Source: Hanleya hanleyi (taxonomy: Eukaryota; Mollusca; Polyplacophora; Lepidopleurida; Hanleyidae). From it: DNA of 64,000 bases. Shown piece after piece: positions 31,153-41,924 of the stretch. A model generated the notes under the pieces. It was not told where the DNA came from. It was given only the letters and a program-made list of their open reading frames with translations, and made no database searches. Both the position numbers and the translations under genes were made by a program. Location of the stretch: the NCBI GenBank assembly GCA_036873755.1, contig JAVTVY010039265.1, forward strand, positions 62,001 through 126,000, read 5' to 3'. Within the stretch, counting starts at the first letter, position 1. Each line of letters opens with the position of its first letter.

Positions 31153-31613
31153 GAACAAGCACTCTGTACAATGTCGCATGATATAGACCGGTGAGAGAAA
31201 AACAACAACAAGGATGACAGGTCAATCATTTTATTATCCTCTCCAGTACATCATACCCAAACTGGGGGAGCCGCGTTGGGTGTGTTTACAATACAAGTAG
31301 CCTCTTGTCCAATCAGAGACTGCCATTTGCATCTGTCATATTCGTTCTTGTCCGTTAAATGTATTCTCGGCTGTCCAAGTCGCCATTTCAGAAAGTTCCA
31401 TCTTTGCTCGGTGTGACCTAATATGATTCTTACTCATTCATTCATCTGTCTGTACATATGTTAGAAGTCCCTCTTTCGAGATAATTGCGGCCATATTTTT
31501 CCATACAAGGAAAAAACGGCCTTCGGTGGCAAGTTCTCACTTCGTCCACTGGAAAATCTCCTCTCTCCTCGTGCAAAGATCACACCCGGCCAAGGGTACA
31601 CCTTCAAGGCAGG

Positions 31614-31817
31614 TCAGGCATCGCTGGCGATGGTAGCGGACATCTCCGGGCTCTCTCCTGGTTGAGCTGTAACCACGCTGAAGAAATCATCTATTATTTC
31701 CATAGTTATGGGCGGGTATCTTTTGGTAACTCTTTTGGGGAGTCGAGCGGGAACCGGCACCTGTGCGTCAATCTTCAACGATTGCTCCTCTGCCTTGGAA
31801 TTGGCTGGCTTTTCCAT
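31614..31817 (-). pseudogene. Small TATA-driven gene, left-arm copy
   Basis: ATG at 31817, with a TATAAATA box about 60 bp upstream (minus strand, near 31876). It encodes a short Pro/Arg-rich protein (VPARLPKRVTKRYPP) with a following MEIIDDFFSVV segment. After the stop, another frame offers TCLEGVPLAGCDLCTRR with a CxxC, so the true protein may extend through a frameshift. The counterpart in the right arm is at 38366-38548. Confidence 0.45.
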
Positions 31818-32017
31818 TTGATCGGGTCTGGTACAGGTTGTGAGAAATGTACATCTAGCATGCGTGTTTCAGTATTTATAGTTAGAGGGGAAGAGGAGAA
31901 GAGGGGAGCTGATCGTCCTATCAACCAATCAGAAGGCACCATTTCAGAAAGTTAATCTTCGTTCAGTATATAACCTAAACGTCTTCGTGCAATCCATGAT
32001 ACTGAAGCTCGGAGGTC

Positions 32018-32383
32018 TTACTTCTCCCATTCAACACTGGGATCAATTTCCATCGGCTCTTCAATTCGCGGCAGCGGATCGACCTCCATGGGTTCTTCCA
32101 TTCTCAGATGCATTCCCATAGAAACTGAAATATCCGGTCTCGAGAGTGGCGAGTGTGATCCGTGTATGATATTTTGGTGACGTCTCAATTGACTGGGATG
32201 CTTAAAAACTATATCACAATCTGCACATATATGCGTGGGTACTTCGTGGCGTGCACATGTGTGTGACAACGTAAACTGTCCAGGCGATGAAAGCGCTTCG
32301 AGCGAGTTGTGCAAGAGAACATATCGGCTGTGGATCTGGAAATGATGAATGCGGTAAAAATTCTGGCTCTTATAGGCCAACAT
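32018..32383 (-). pseudogene. C2H2 zinc-finger protein, left-arm copy (first finger broken)
   Basis: The second finger (ICADCDIVFKHPSQLRRHQN) and the acidic tail with two (M/R)EEPMEVDP-type repeats are intact. The first finger is lost to a frameshift relative to the right-arm copy at 37813-38166. Confidence 0.75.
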
Positions 32384-33240
32384 AGGAGTTCTCGGATGTT
32401 CTACAGTCCCGAATGTTCCACAGCCCCCGGATGTACAAGAACCCGATGTACGCGGATGTAAAAGTCTCGGGATGTAAAAGTGCCCGGATGTTCACGAATG
32501 TTCCACTATCCCGGACTTCTATCAGGCCCAGGTCCAGTGCTTTCATGGACAGTAACGCCCCCAACGCCCACTGTTACGCCGTAGCGCCCTATCTGTACGC
32601 TTCAGCGCTCGTCTCAACGCCTGAACACCCATCTCAACGCCTTAGCACACTTTCTTAACACTTTAACGTCGTTTAATGATGCGTTCGAACAAATTTTTCT
32701 TTTGTGCTATTGCTCTGACACACGCCGCTTTCCAGTTCATGCCCAAGGTTTTCAACATCGACGCTGTTTTTTCGATTTACGTATGATCGTATCCTTATCC
32801 GACAATTTCATATGTGTCACGAGGTCGACATACTGCTGACGTAAAGCCCGTCGTAGTCTGGATGCCAATCTGTTATGGGCTAAAATTGCGGCTTCCTTTT
32901 TCGAATACCCGTTGTGTTGAAACTTGTTTATTGTGGCCCTCAACGTCTCGCCCATCTCGGCGCCCATGCTTTCTTTGAACAAATCCTTCCATAACCTCGA
33001 GTTCACATTATGTTCATTCCCTTGTGCGGGTTCGGATTGGTCCTTCACGGTTGGGTGATATTTCGGGACTGATGGTATGAAGCGGACCCGCTGTATGGGG
33101 GTGGGTTGCTGCTGCTGGACGGGTGCTGCCAGGTGTGGACTCGGTGGATGGTGTAGGGGTATATGACGTTGCGGTGATCCCTCGCCGGGTAAAAGGTGGG
33201 ACGTCAGCCGACGACCTTCGGGGCTATGGGCTTTTAAATC

Positions 33241-34080
33241 TAGAGATGGACCATCCTTGGTCCGAATGCGTCGTGTGGGGTATCTTTTTGTAGTTCTCGA
33301 GGTATAGACTCCGATATGAGGGATGTTCACGTCATCTGTGACGTCATTGGTGACGTCATCTGTAGGAGTAGTAGCCAAAGTGGGCATTTTGGGGCAGTGA
33401 GGGAAGGTATTTGGTGTAGAGATGGACCACTATTGGTCCGAATAGACCGTGTGGGGTATCAGTGTGAAGTTCATTGGAAGTCGCGTCAATCTGCGCATGC
33501 GCAGGGTGCACTCCACACTTGCCACGGTTTCGTACAAATGGTCCCTCCCTAATTTTATAATCAGGAAGGTCGCCCGACTTTGACAGCATGGTAATTCTTC
33601 TTACCTTTCTACTAACTGATATCTATAGTATCATCCTGCTGGACGTGACCATTTCTCCAAACGAGGCTGTAACAATTGCTTGTTGATCGCACCCACTCGT
33701 AGTCTGGATGCCAATCTGTTATGGGCTAAAATTGCGGCTTCCTTTTTCGAATACCCTTTGTGTTGAAACTTGTTTTTTTGTGGCCCTCAACGTCTCGCCC
33801 ATCTCGGCGCCCATGCTTTCTTTGAACAAATCCTTCGAGTTCACATTATGTTCATTCCCTTGTGCGGGTTCGGATTGGTCCTTCACGGTTGGGTGATATT
33901 TCGGGATTGATGGTATGAAGCGGATCCGCTGTATGGGGGTGGGTTGCTGCTGCTGGACGGGTGCTGCCAGGTGTGGACTCGGTGGATGGTGTAGGGGTAT
34001 ATGACGTTGCGGTGATCCCTAGCCGGGTAAGAGGTGGGACGTCAGCCGACGACCTTCTGGGCTATGGGCTTTTAAATCTA
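33241..34080. repeat. Nested duplication inside the left arm
   Basis: 33241-33698 repeats 29717-30175 (with 33305-33505 nearly identical to 29785-29985), and 33698-34080 repeats 32850-33240. The join of two distant arm segments is absent from the right arm. It therefore arose after, or independently of, the palindrome, by template switching or unequal exchange. Confidence 0.75.
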
Positions 34081-34389
34081 CGAACAGGTAGCCGTACGGA
34101 CGGCTTGTCGCCCCTTGAAACGCCTGCATGAAATGGTCGATGTTCTGAGGATAAATTCGGCTATCAAACACACGGATTTGTGCTCTGTCAATGGGATTGG
34201 AGAACAACACAATGTATTGGCATTTCAAGGCAATATCTCTGGACGCCTTCCCTTGAGGAAAGAGATTCTGGGTCAAATAGATGACGGACAGATTCCGATG
34301 ATGGGATCCTCTATTAAACAACGACGTGTGAATTGTCCTTGGCCGCACTCATCAGATCATCTAGCACTACCACGTTGGTCTGCTCGGGG

Positions 34390-35185
34390 TCAAATTACAA
34401 CACATATAAGGGAAGTGGGAAGAGGTGCCGACATACTGACTGCGTCACATGACTTCACAGAATAGTCCTCTGGTTAACCCATTCTAAAGCACATACCAAG
34501 AATCTAAAGTTCGTATATGTGTTGGTATTTTATTGTACCTGTTCATGTGGCAACTTGATGATATGACCACACGGCCCCTAGCACCGGCATAAGCGGTATT
34601 AGATACAAATCTAGAGAGCTATGATGGAAATGCTCTGACAACTCATATACTGGTAGTTGGTGAGCTGTTTCGCTGTGACAACTCGTACATTGGAGATTGG
34701 TGAGCTGTATCGTCGTCAGATGTAAATGACGGCATTTAACACAAAAGACTAGTCGGTAAGACCCGATGTCGACCCAGCATCAACTTCCCACAAGTGCCAA
34801 CATATATCAAAGACCAAAAGGTCTGTACAGGGGGCGGGCCTCGGGGACGAAACGTCCACCAGCAGAATCTCGCCATGTACAGGAAAAAATTACAACACAT
34901 ATAAGGGAAGTGGGAAGAGGTGCCGACATACTGACTGCGTCACATGACTTCACAGAATAGTCTCTGGTTAACCCATTCTAAAGCACATACCAAGAATCTA
35001 ACGATTCGTGATATGTGTTGTATCTCAGGTACGCTTTTATTGTACCTGTTCATGTGGCAACTTGGATGATATGACCACACGGCCCCTAGCACCGGCATAA
35101 GCGGTATTAGATACAAATCTAGAGAGCTATGATGGAAATGCTCTGACAACTCATATACTGGTAGTTGGTGAGCTGTTTCGCTAAA
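34390..35185 (-). mobile_element. R1 repeat insertion, copies 3 and 4 (inverted)
   Basis: ATTACAACACATATAAGGGA begins two successive partial copies (34393 and 34889) in opposite orientation to 26565-27245. They interrupt the ATPase gene of the left arm. Confidence 0.6.
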
Positions 35186-35589
35186 TACGGTTCGTTTATG
35201 TCGTGAGGAATCCCTGGGACGAAGCTTACATTCTGTAACCTGATAGTTTCGTAGGCGGGCTGCCATTGGCTATAACACCAAACAACACGCGTCGGAGCTG
35301 GGGTTGCCACACTTTCCTCTAAGAACTTCATCACCCAGGACGTCTTTCCACATGCCGTAGGGCCCCTCACCGTCATCGTATTGGGATGCTCTACTGCTCT
35401 TGTTGGACCTATAGCCGGACTCTGTTGTCTTGTGTCTATTGGTTGTGTTTGCGTTGAATGTGCCTGAGCATACTATCGCAACGAGAGAAGGTTCTCTGAC
35501 AGAACGTACACGTGCACGACATGTTCATCAGTCGACCAATACATATGGACTGATGACGGACACCTGTTCATTCCTATATTTTCACACAC

Positions 35590-36385
35590 CCATACCTGGT
35601 GCACCCACACCCTGGTGTACCCTATGCCCTACGGGCTATAGGGTACAGGATGCACCATGTATGTGTGTGTGTGCGCCTGCGTACGATGACATCACTTCCG
35701 AGTAGCGCAGGGTCAAAGGCCACTTCCGTGGGTAATGTTGTTTTACATCCGGGTCCTCATCTTAGATCCGGGTTTTTCCATGTTTACTCTCACGTGACTG
35801 GAACCGGAAGACTCACTCACTCACTCACTCACTCACTCACTCACTCACTCACTCACCCACTCAATCACTGTCGTTAGTGCGTCCATGCGTTAAAACGGAC
35901 GTTGGGAACGCCCCAGGGGTGTTGTGCACGCCTCACTCACTCACTCATTTACTCACCCACACTCACTCACTCACTAATGGTGCGCAGGGGTCAAAGGTCA
36001 CTTCCGGTCACGTGACCGGAACCGGAAGTGTGCACCACAGGTACGGGCTCCGAGCTCCAAGAGCTCCCATCCAAGAGCTCCACCACACGGGAACTACCAC
36101 CACCACCAACACAACCGGGCGTTGACGGGCAGTGGTGGTGGTGTGTGGTGGTGGTGGTGGTTGTGGTGGTGGCGTTGACAGACGTCAACGCCCGGTGGTG
36201 GTGTGGTGTGTGGTGATGGTGGTGGTAGAACTGGTGTGTGGTGGTGGTGGTGGTGTGGTGGTGGCGTGTGGTGGTGGTGGTGGTGTGTGGTGGTGGTGGT
36301 GGTGATGGTGGTGGTGGTAGAACTGGTGTGTAGTGGTGGTGGTGGTATGTGGTGGTGTTGGTGGTGTGGTGGTGGTAGTGTTGGT
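35590..36385. repeat. Centre of palindrome B: simple repeats and divergent control region
   Basis: Holds (ACTC)n at 35812-35866 and 35931-35975, a long (GGT/GTG)n array at 36103-36385, and repeated GGTCACGTGACCGGAACCGGA-type motifs with CACGTGAC E-boxes (35795, 36005). The two ATPase genes start on either side and read outward, so this is their shared upstream region. Open frames here are products of the triplet repeats. Confidence 0.7.
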
Positions 36386-36450
36386 AGTGGTGTCTGTAAA
36401 TATAGGAATGAACATGTGTCCCTCATCAGTCCATATGTATTGGTCGACTG

Positions 36451-37516
36451 ATGAACATGTCGTGTACGTGTACGTTCTGTCAGAGAACCTTCTCTCTTTG
36501 CGTTAGTATGCTCAGGCACATTCAACGCAAACACAATCAAGATACACCGTCGAGTCCCGCTATAGGTCCAACAAGAGCAGTGGAGCATCCCTATACGATG
36601 ACGGTGAGCGGCTCTACGGCATGTGGAAAGACGCCCTGGTTGATGAAGTTCTTAGAGGAAGGTGTGGCAACCCCAGCCCGCCTACGGAACTACCAAGTTA
36701 CAGAATGTGAGCTTCGTCCCAGGGATTCCTCACGACATTTACGAACCGCATTACTTTGACCCCGAGCAGACCAACTTGTTAGTGCTAGATGATCTGATGA
36801 GTGCAGCCAAGGACAATTCACACGTCGCTGACTTGTTTACTAAAGGGTCCCATCATCGGAATCTGTCCGTCATCTATTTGACCCAGAATCGCTTACCTCA
36901 AGGGAAGGCGTCCAGAGATATTGCCTTGAACTGCCAATACTTTGTGTTGTTCTCCAATCCCATTGACAGAGCACAAATCCGTGTTTGGTAGTCGAATTTA
37001 TCCTCAGAACATCGACCATTTCATGCAGGCGTTTCAAGGGGCACACCTGGCAGCACCCGTCCAGCAGCAGCAATCCACCCCCATACAGCGGGTCCGCTTC
37101 ATACCATCAGTCCCGGAATATCACCCAACCGTGAAGAACCAACCCGCACCCGTACAAGGGAATGAACATAATGTGAACTCGAGGTTATGGAAGGATTTGT
37201 TCAAAGAAAGTATGGACGCCGAGATGGGCGAGACGTTGAGGGCCACAGAAAACAAGTTTCAACACAAAGGGTATTCAAAAAAGGAAGCCGCAATTTTAGC
37301 CCATAATAGATTGGCACCCAGACTACGACGAGCTTTACGTTAGCAGTATGTCCACCTCGTGACTCATATGAAATTGTTGGATAAGGTTGCGGTTCATATG
37401 GAAATCGAAAAAACAGCGTCGATGTTGAAAACCTCGGGCATGAACTGGAAAGCGGCGTATGTCAGAGCAATAGAACAAAAGAAACATTTGTTCGAACGCA
37501 TCATTAAACGATGTTA
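36451..37516 (+). pseudogene. ATP: Zinc finger-packaging ATPase with C-terminal extension, right-arm copy (broken)
   Basis: ATG at 36451. A C2H2 finger (C-x2-C at CTFCQ, H-x4-H at HIQRKH) is followed within 30 residues by the ATPase Walker A motif (GSTACGKT), then Walker B (LLVLDDLM), TKGSHHRNLSVIYLTQN and NPIDRAQIRVF. Losses of sequence near 36680 and 37045 and a frameshift near 36990 break the frame. The C-terminal extension (NVNSRLWKDLFKE ... ILAHNRLAPRLRRALR) meets TAG at 37341 where the left arm has CAG, then stays open to 37516. Element A's ATPase has neither the finger nor the extension, so this is a separate Polinton lineage. Confidence 0.85.
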
Positions 37517-37812
37517 AAGTGTTAAGAAAGTGTTTTAAGGTGTTGAGATGGGTGTTAAGGCGTTGAAACGAGCGTTAAGGCGTACAGATAGGGCGTTAAG
37601 GCGGAACAGTGGGCGTGGGGGGGGGGGCGTTACTGTCCATGAAAGCACTGGACCTGGGCCTGATAGAAGTCCGGGGTGGTGGAACATTCGTGAACACCCG
37701 AGCACTTTTACATCCGAGGACTTTTACATCCGTGTACATCCGAGTTCTTGTAGATCCGGAGACTGTGGAACATCCGGGACTGTAGAACATCCGGGTACTC
37801 CTATGGTGGCCT

Positions 37813-38166
37813 ATGAGAGCCAGAATTTTTACGGCATTCATCATTTCCAGATCCACAGCCGATATGTTCTCTTGCACAACTTGCTCGAAGCGTTTTCATC
37901 GCCTGGACAGTTTACGTTGTCACACACGTGCACGCCACGAAGTACCCACGCATACATGTGCAGATTGTGATATAGTCTTTAAGCATCCCAGTCAACTGAG
38001 ACGTCACCAAAATGTCATACATGGATCACGCTCGCCACTCTCGAGACCGGATATTTCAGTTTCTATGGTAATGCATCTGAGAATGGAAGAACCCATGGAG
38101 GTCGATCCGCCGCCGCGAATTGAAGAGCCGATGGAAATTGATCCCAGTGTTGAATGGGAGAAGTAA
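37813..38166 (+). CDS. Two-finger C2H2 protein with acidic repeat tail
   Basis: ATG at 37813, or more likely 37864, which begins MFSCTTCSKRF. Two C2H2 fingers stand side by side: CTTCSKRFHRLDSLRCHTRARH and CADCDIVFKHPSQLRRHQNVIH, described here as positions about 20-42 and 49-71 of the longer form. The tail carries two MEEPMEVDP/IEEPMEIDP repeats and ends VEWEK. The frame is complete. The left-arm copy is frameshifted. Likely a nucleic-acid-binding regulator, with the acidic repeats as an interaction tail. Function unproven. Confidence 0.7.
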   Translation: MRARIFTAFIISRSTADMFSCTTCSKRFHRLDSLRCHTRARHEVPTHTCADCDIVFKHPSQLRRHQNVIHGSRSPLSRPDISVSMVMHLRMEEPMEVDPPPRIEEPMEIDPSVEWEK

Positions 38167-38302
38167 GAGCTCCGAGCTTCAGTACCATGGATTGCCCGAA
38201 GACGTTTAGGTTACACTGAACGAATATTAAACTTTCTGAAATGGTGGCTTCTGATTGGTTGATGGGACAGTCACCTCCCCTCTTCTCTTCTTCCCCTCTA
38301 AC

Positions 38303-38310
38303 TATAAATA
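38303..38310 (+). promoter_or_regulatory. TATA box of the small element B gene
   Basis: TATAAATA 56 bp before ATG 38366; conserved at the mirrored place of the left arm near 31870-31878. Confidence 0.55.
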
Positions 38311-38365
38311 CGGAAACACGCATGTTAGATGTACATTTCTCACAACCTGTACCAGACCCGATCAA

Positions 38366-38548
38366 ATGGAAAAGCCAGTCAATTCCAAGGCAGAGGAGCA
38401 ATCGTTGAAGATTGACGCACAGGTGCCGGTTCCCGCTCGACTCCCCAAAAGAGTTACCAAAAGATACCCGCCCATAACTATGGAAATAATAGATGATTTC
38501 TTCAGTGTGGGTTACAGCTCAACCAGGGGAGAGCCCGGAGATGCCTGA
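38366..38548 (+). pseudogene. Small TATA-driven gene, right-arm copy
   Basis: Encodes the same Pro/Arg-rich N-terminus as 31817-31614 (EEQSLKIDAQVPVPARLPKR). A base difference near 38510 shifts the right copy to GYSSTRG where the left reads VTAQPGE. No known family. Confidence 0.45.
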
Positions 38549-39007
38549 CCTGCCTTGAAGATGTACCCTTGGCTGGGTGTGATGTTTGCACGAGGAGAGA
38601 GAAGATTTTCCAGTGGGCGAAGTGAGAGCTTGCCCCCAAAGGCCGTTTTTTCCTTGTATGGAAAAATATGGCAGCAATTATCTCGAAAGAGAGACTAACA
38701 TATGTACAGACAGATGAATGAATGAGTAAGAATCATATTAGGTCACACCGAGCAAAAATGGAACTTTCTGAAATGGCGACTTCTGATTGGACAGCCGAGA
38801 ATACATCTAACGGGCAAGAACGAATATGACAGATGCAAATGGCGGCCTCTGATTGGAGGCTGCTTGTATTGTAAACGCATCCAACGCGGCTCCCCCAGCT
38901 TGGGTATGATGTACTGGAGGGGATAATAAAATGATTGACCTCTCGTCCTAGTTGTTGTTGTTCTCTCACCGGTCTACACCATGCGACATTGTACAGAGTG
39001 CCTGTTC

Positions 39008-39011
<4 letters not shown>

Positions 39012-39050
<39 letters not shown>

Positions 39051-39345
39051 GAATTAAGGTTTAACGTCGCATTCCGCAATATTTCAGCTATATAGCGACA
39101 TGGACAGAGGGTATGTACATGGATTTGAACAAAGTATGTTCACATGGACGTGAACAGAGTACATGTAGAATGACATGCACAGAGTACATTTACATGAACA
39201 AGGAACATGTGTATTGACAGAGTACTTGTACATGAACAGATTACATGTACAGGCAAATAGTACATGTACAGGCACATTGTACATGTGCATGGATATGCAC
39301 AGAATACATGGACATGCGCAGAGTACATGTACTCTGTGCATGGAA
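39012..39345. repeat. (AG)n tract and ACATGTAC minisatellite, right arm
   Basis: Mirror of 30795-31149; the AG tract is about 40 bp against about 67 bp on the left. Confidence 0.85.
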
Positions 39346-39489
39346 GCCACCTGTCTTGTGACAACTTCCGGTTCCTGTCACGTGAGAGTAAACATGGAAA
39401 AACCCCGATGTAAGATGAGCACCCGGATGTAAAACCACAGTACCCGGATGAAGACGGAGGTACGACGGGAGAAACCCACTAGCCAACTG

Positions 39490-40270
39490 CGCATGCTCAG
39501 ATTGACGCGACTTCCAATGAAAGCAAGCCAGACTGACCCACGAGAGCGTCACACTGATACCCCACACGGTCCATTCAAACCATCTCTACACCAAATACCT
39601 TCCTTCACTGCCCCAAAATGCCCACTTTGGCTACTACTCCTAATGATGACGTCACCAATGTCGTCACAGATGACGTGAACATCCCTCATATCGGGATCTG
39701 GACCACGAGAACTACAAAATGACACCCCACACGATGCATTCGGACCAAGGATGGTCCATCTCTACACCAAATACTTTCCTTCACTGCCTCAACATGCCCA
39801 CTTTCGCTACTACTCGTACTGATGACGTCACCGATGACATGGACAGCCCTCAAATCGAGGTCTACACCCCGAGAGCTACAAAATGACACCTCCCACGACA
39901 CATTCGGACCAATAGTGGTCCATCTCAACCCCAAACACACCTCTACACACCCCCAAATTGACCACTTTACTTACTACACCCAACTGCTCATGCTCAGATT
40001 GACGCGATTTGCAATAAAAAAAACACGCCATTCTGACTCTAAGAGCTTCACTTTGACACCTCCCACGACCCATTCGGACCCATAGTGGTCCATCTCTACC
40101 CCAAACACACACCCACGCACCCCCCAAAATGCCTGCTTTCTATACTACGGCCAGACTGCGCATGCGCAGAATATTGAAAACGGACGATACATTAGTTCAG
40201 TCGGATGCCCCTCCACGAGAGCTTCAAAATAAGACCTCATACGACATCATGGGACCACTAGGGGCTCACC
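39490..40270. repeat. Subterminal NRF1-like units, right arm of B
   Basis: Mirror of 29200-29990, with GCGCATGCGC retained at about 40147 but decayed to GCTCATGCTC or GCGCATGCTC at 39997 and 39491. Confidence 0.7.
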
Positions 40271-40309
40271 TAGAGCCGAAAACGTCCATCCAGTATGTAT
40301 CTATGCACT

Positions 40310-40945
40310 GAGCCACTATGGGCCTATATGGGGCTATGTACAGACCTACTCGGTACTTTTCACCGCTTACCTCCGAGATCCCTCCCATCGTGTTTTTCGT
40401 GGCGGGACGAGAAAAACAAGACCAAACAACCCATAGTAAAACCCACGAAAAATTTACCTGTATGGACCTATATACAGACCTACCCGGTACTTTCAAAAAA
40501 CTTCACCGTTTACCTTCGAGACCCCTCCCATCGTGTTTTTCGTGGCGAGACGTAAATAACAAGACCAAACAACCCATAGTAAAACCCACAAAAAAATTCC
40601 CATTATGGACCTCTCCCCCGTAGCCAGTATGGGCCTATATGGGCCTATATACAGACCTACCTGGTACTTTCCAAATAATTTCACCGCTTACCTTCGGGAC
40701 CCCTTCCATCGTGTTCTACATGGCGAGACGTGGAAAACAAGATCAAACAACCCATAGCAAAACCCACAAAAAATTGCCCAGGATGGACCTATATCCCAGT
40801 ATGGGCCTATATACAGACCCACAGGGTACTTTTCGAAAAATTTCGCCGCTTAGCTCCGGGACCCCTCCCATCGTGTTCTACATGGCGAGACGTGAAAGAC
40901 AAGACCAAACAACCCATAGTAAAATCCACAAAAAATGACCCCCCC
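40310..40945. repeat. Tandem ~170-bp units of element B, right arm
   Basis: Four units with AAACAACCCATAGTAAAACC and CCCATCGTGTT, mirror of 27820-28345. Confidence 0.8.
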
Positions 40946-41240
40946 CCCCCCACCCACCATACCCCATACAGGCATTTTCCCGTATATTGTATAATACAGG
41001 CCCCTATTATAGATTCCGCTTTTTATATTTTCAGGACAAATCCTAAATTTACATACACCCACCCGATTGACTTGATAGGCAGGCCCCGATAAGCCCGGGG
41101 ACCGATATTAGCCCTTTGGGATAGGGTTGATAGGAGTTTTTCCCTGTTTTAGGGGTAAAGTCCGTTTTCCGCTTTTTATATTTTCGGGGCAAATCTTAAT
41201 TTTACATGCACCCACCCATGACTGGATGGCCCTGGAGGAG

Positions 41241-41872
41241 CGCTTCACTTTGACACCTCACTCGACCCAATCAGTGCACTAGGGACCCACCTCGGTCCCA
41301 AAATGTCTATTCCCATACTCTGTTTAGGCATTCCCCGTATACATTAACATTGGAAGTCACTTGGTTGACATGGGACTACTTTATGTCCGCGGAAGCAGAC
41401 CGCATTACCACCAGACCGCGGAGGAATTCGAGGTCAAAGAGAAGGCGCCACATGTTGGAACTATAGCGGCCTTGACGGCCTCAGCGGTCAAAGGCCGTGA
41501 ATGGCCGCTTCCTATACTTTAACCTACAAAAGCGCCACCTGGCGGATGCAAGAGTTCGCTTCACTTTGACACCTCACTCGACCCAATCAGTGCACTAGGG
41601 ACCCACCTCGGTCCCAAAATGTCTATTCCCATACTCTGTTTAGGCATTCCCCGTATACATTAACATTGGAAGTCACTTGGTTGACATGGGACTACTTTAT
41701 GTCCGCGGAAGCAGATCGCATTACCACCAGACCGCGGAGGAATTCGAGGTCAAAGAGAAGGCGCCACATGTTGGAACTATAGCGGCCTTGACGGCCTCAG
41801 CGGTCAAAGGCCGTGAATGGCCGCTTCCTATACTTTAACCTACAAAAGCGCCACCTGGCGGATGCAAGAGTT
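41241..41872. repeat. Direct tandem duplication of 316 bp near the right end of B
   Basis: 41241-41556 and 41557-41872 are almost identical, both starting CGCTTCACTTTGACACCTCA. The duplicated downstream block at 43256-44398 has only one such unit, so this duplication is younger than that block or was lost there. Confidence 0.88.
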
Positions 41873-41918
41873 CCCTCCCCCGGCAAAATGCGACTTGAAA
41901 TAGCCTTTCTATACTACT

Positions 41919-41924
41919 AACCCG
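41919..41924. repeat. Target-site duplication of element B, right (AACCCG)
   Basis: Identical to 26445-26450; also present after the duplicated B end at about 43936. Confidence 0.93.

Larger units (their letters stand above)
32752..35528 (-). pseudogene. ATP: Zinc finger-packaging ATPase gene, left-arm copy (fragmented)
   Basis: Read from ATG at 35528, a C2H2 finger (CTFCQRTF ... HIQRKH) precedes the Walker A segment PTACGKTSWVMKFLEE (about 35376-35119). An inverted R1 insertion (34390-35185) follows, then the HHRNLSVIYLTQNLFPQGK core (34348-34019), then a C-terminal extension. A duplicated block places a copy of 29717-30175 at 33241-33698 and a second partial C-terminal region at 33698-34080. 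The best copy of the C-terminus is 33240-32752 (NSRLWKDLF ... KKEAAILAHNRLASRLRRAL). Walker B is lost to the R1 insertion. The gene is clearly dead. Confidence 0.8.
26451..35590 (+). repeat. Left arm of the element B palindrome
   Basis: Mirror pairs with the right arm: 26451-26560 with 41500-41918; 27250-27800 with 40940-41480; 27820-28345 with 40310-40945; 29200-29990 with 39490-40270; 30795-31149 with 39012-39345; 31480-31960 with 38255-38700; 32018-32650 with 37520-38166; 32750-33240 with 36995-37510; 34080-35528 with 36451-36995. Arms are clearly diverged and have private indels. Confidence 0.88.
26451..41918. mobile_element. Palindromic Polinton element B (15,468 bp)
   Basis: Ends are AGTAGTATAGAAAGGCTATT and its complement, flanked by a perfect 6-bp AACCCG duplication. 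The interior is an inverted duplication: arms 26451-35590 and 36385-41918 carry the same sequences in mirror order, around a 0.8-kb centre of CA/GGT/ACTC simple repeats. Each arm has a zinc finger-ATPase gene, a C2H2 gene, a small TATA-driven gene, a (TC)n tract and tandem terminal units. No PolB, integrase, protease or capsid gene is seen, so B could not have moved alone. The left arm is longer because of three R1 insertions and a nested duplication at 33241-34080. Confidence 0.9.
36385..41918 (-). repeat. Right arm of the element B palindrome
   Basis: Inverted counterpart of 26451-35590, about 5.5 kb and without the R1 insertions or the nested duplication. Because it is cleaner, it is the better guide to the ancestral gene content. 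Confidence 0.88.

Noticed and set aside
30987..31229. RERERE-rich frame
   Set aside because: Translation of the (TC)n microsatellite.
36094..36588. Long His/Pro/Thr-rich frames
   Set aside because: They are products of the (GGT/ACC)n array at the palindrome centre, open in several phases.
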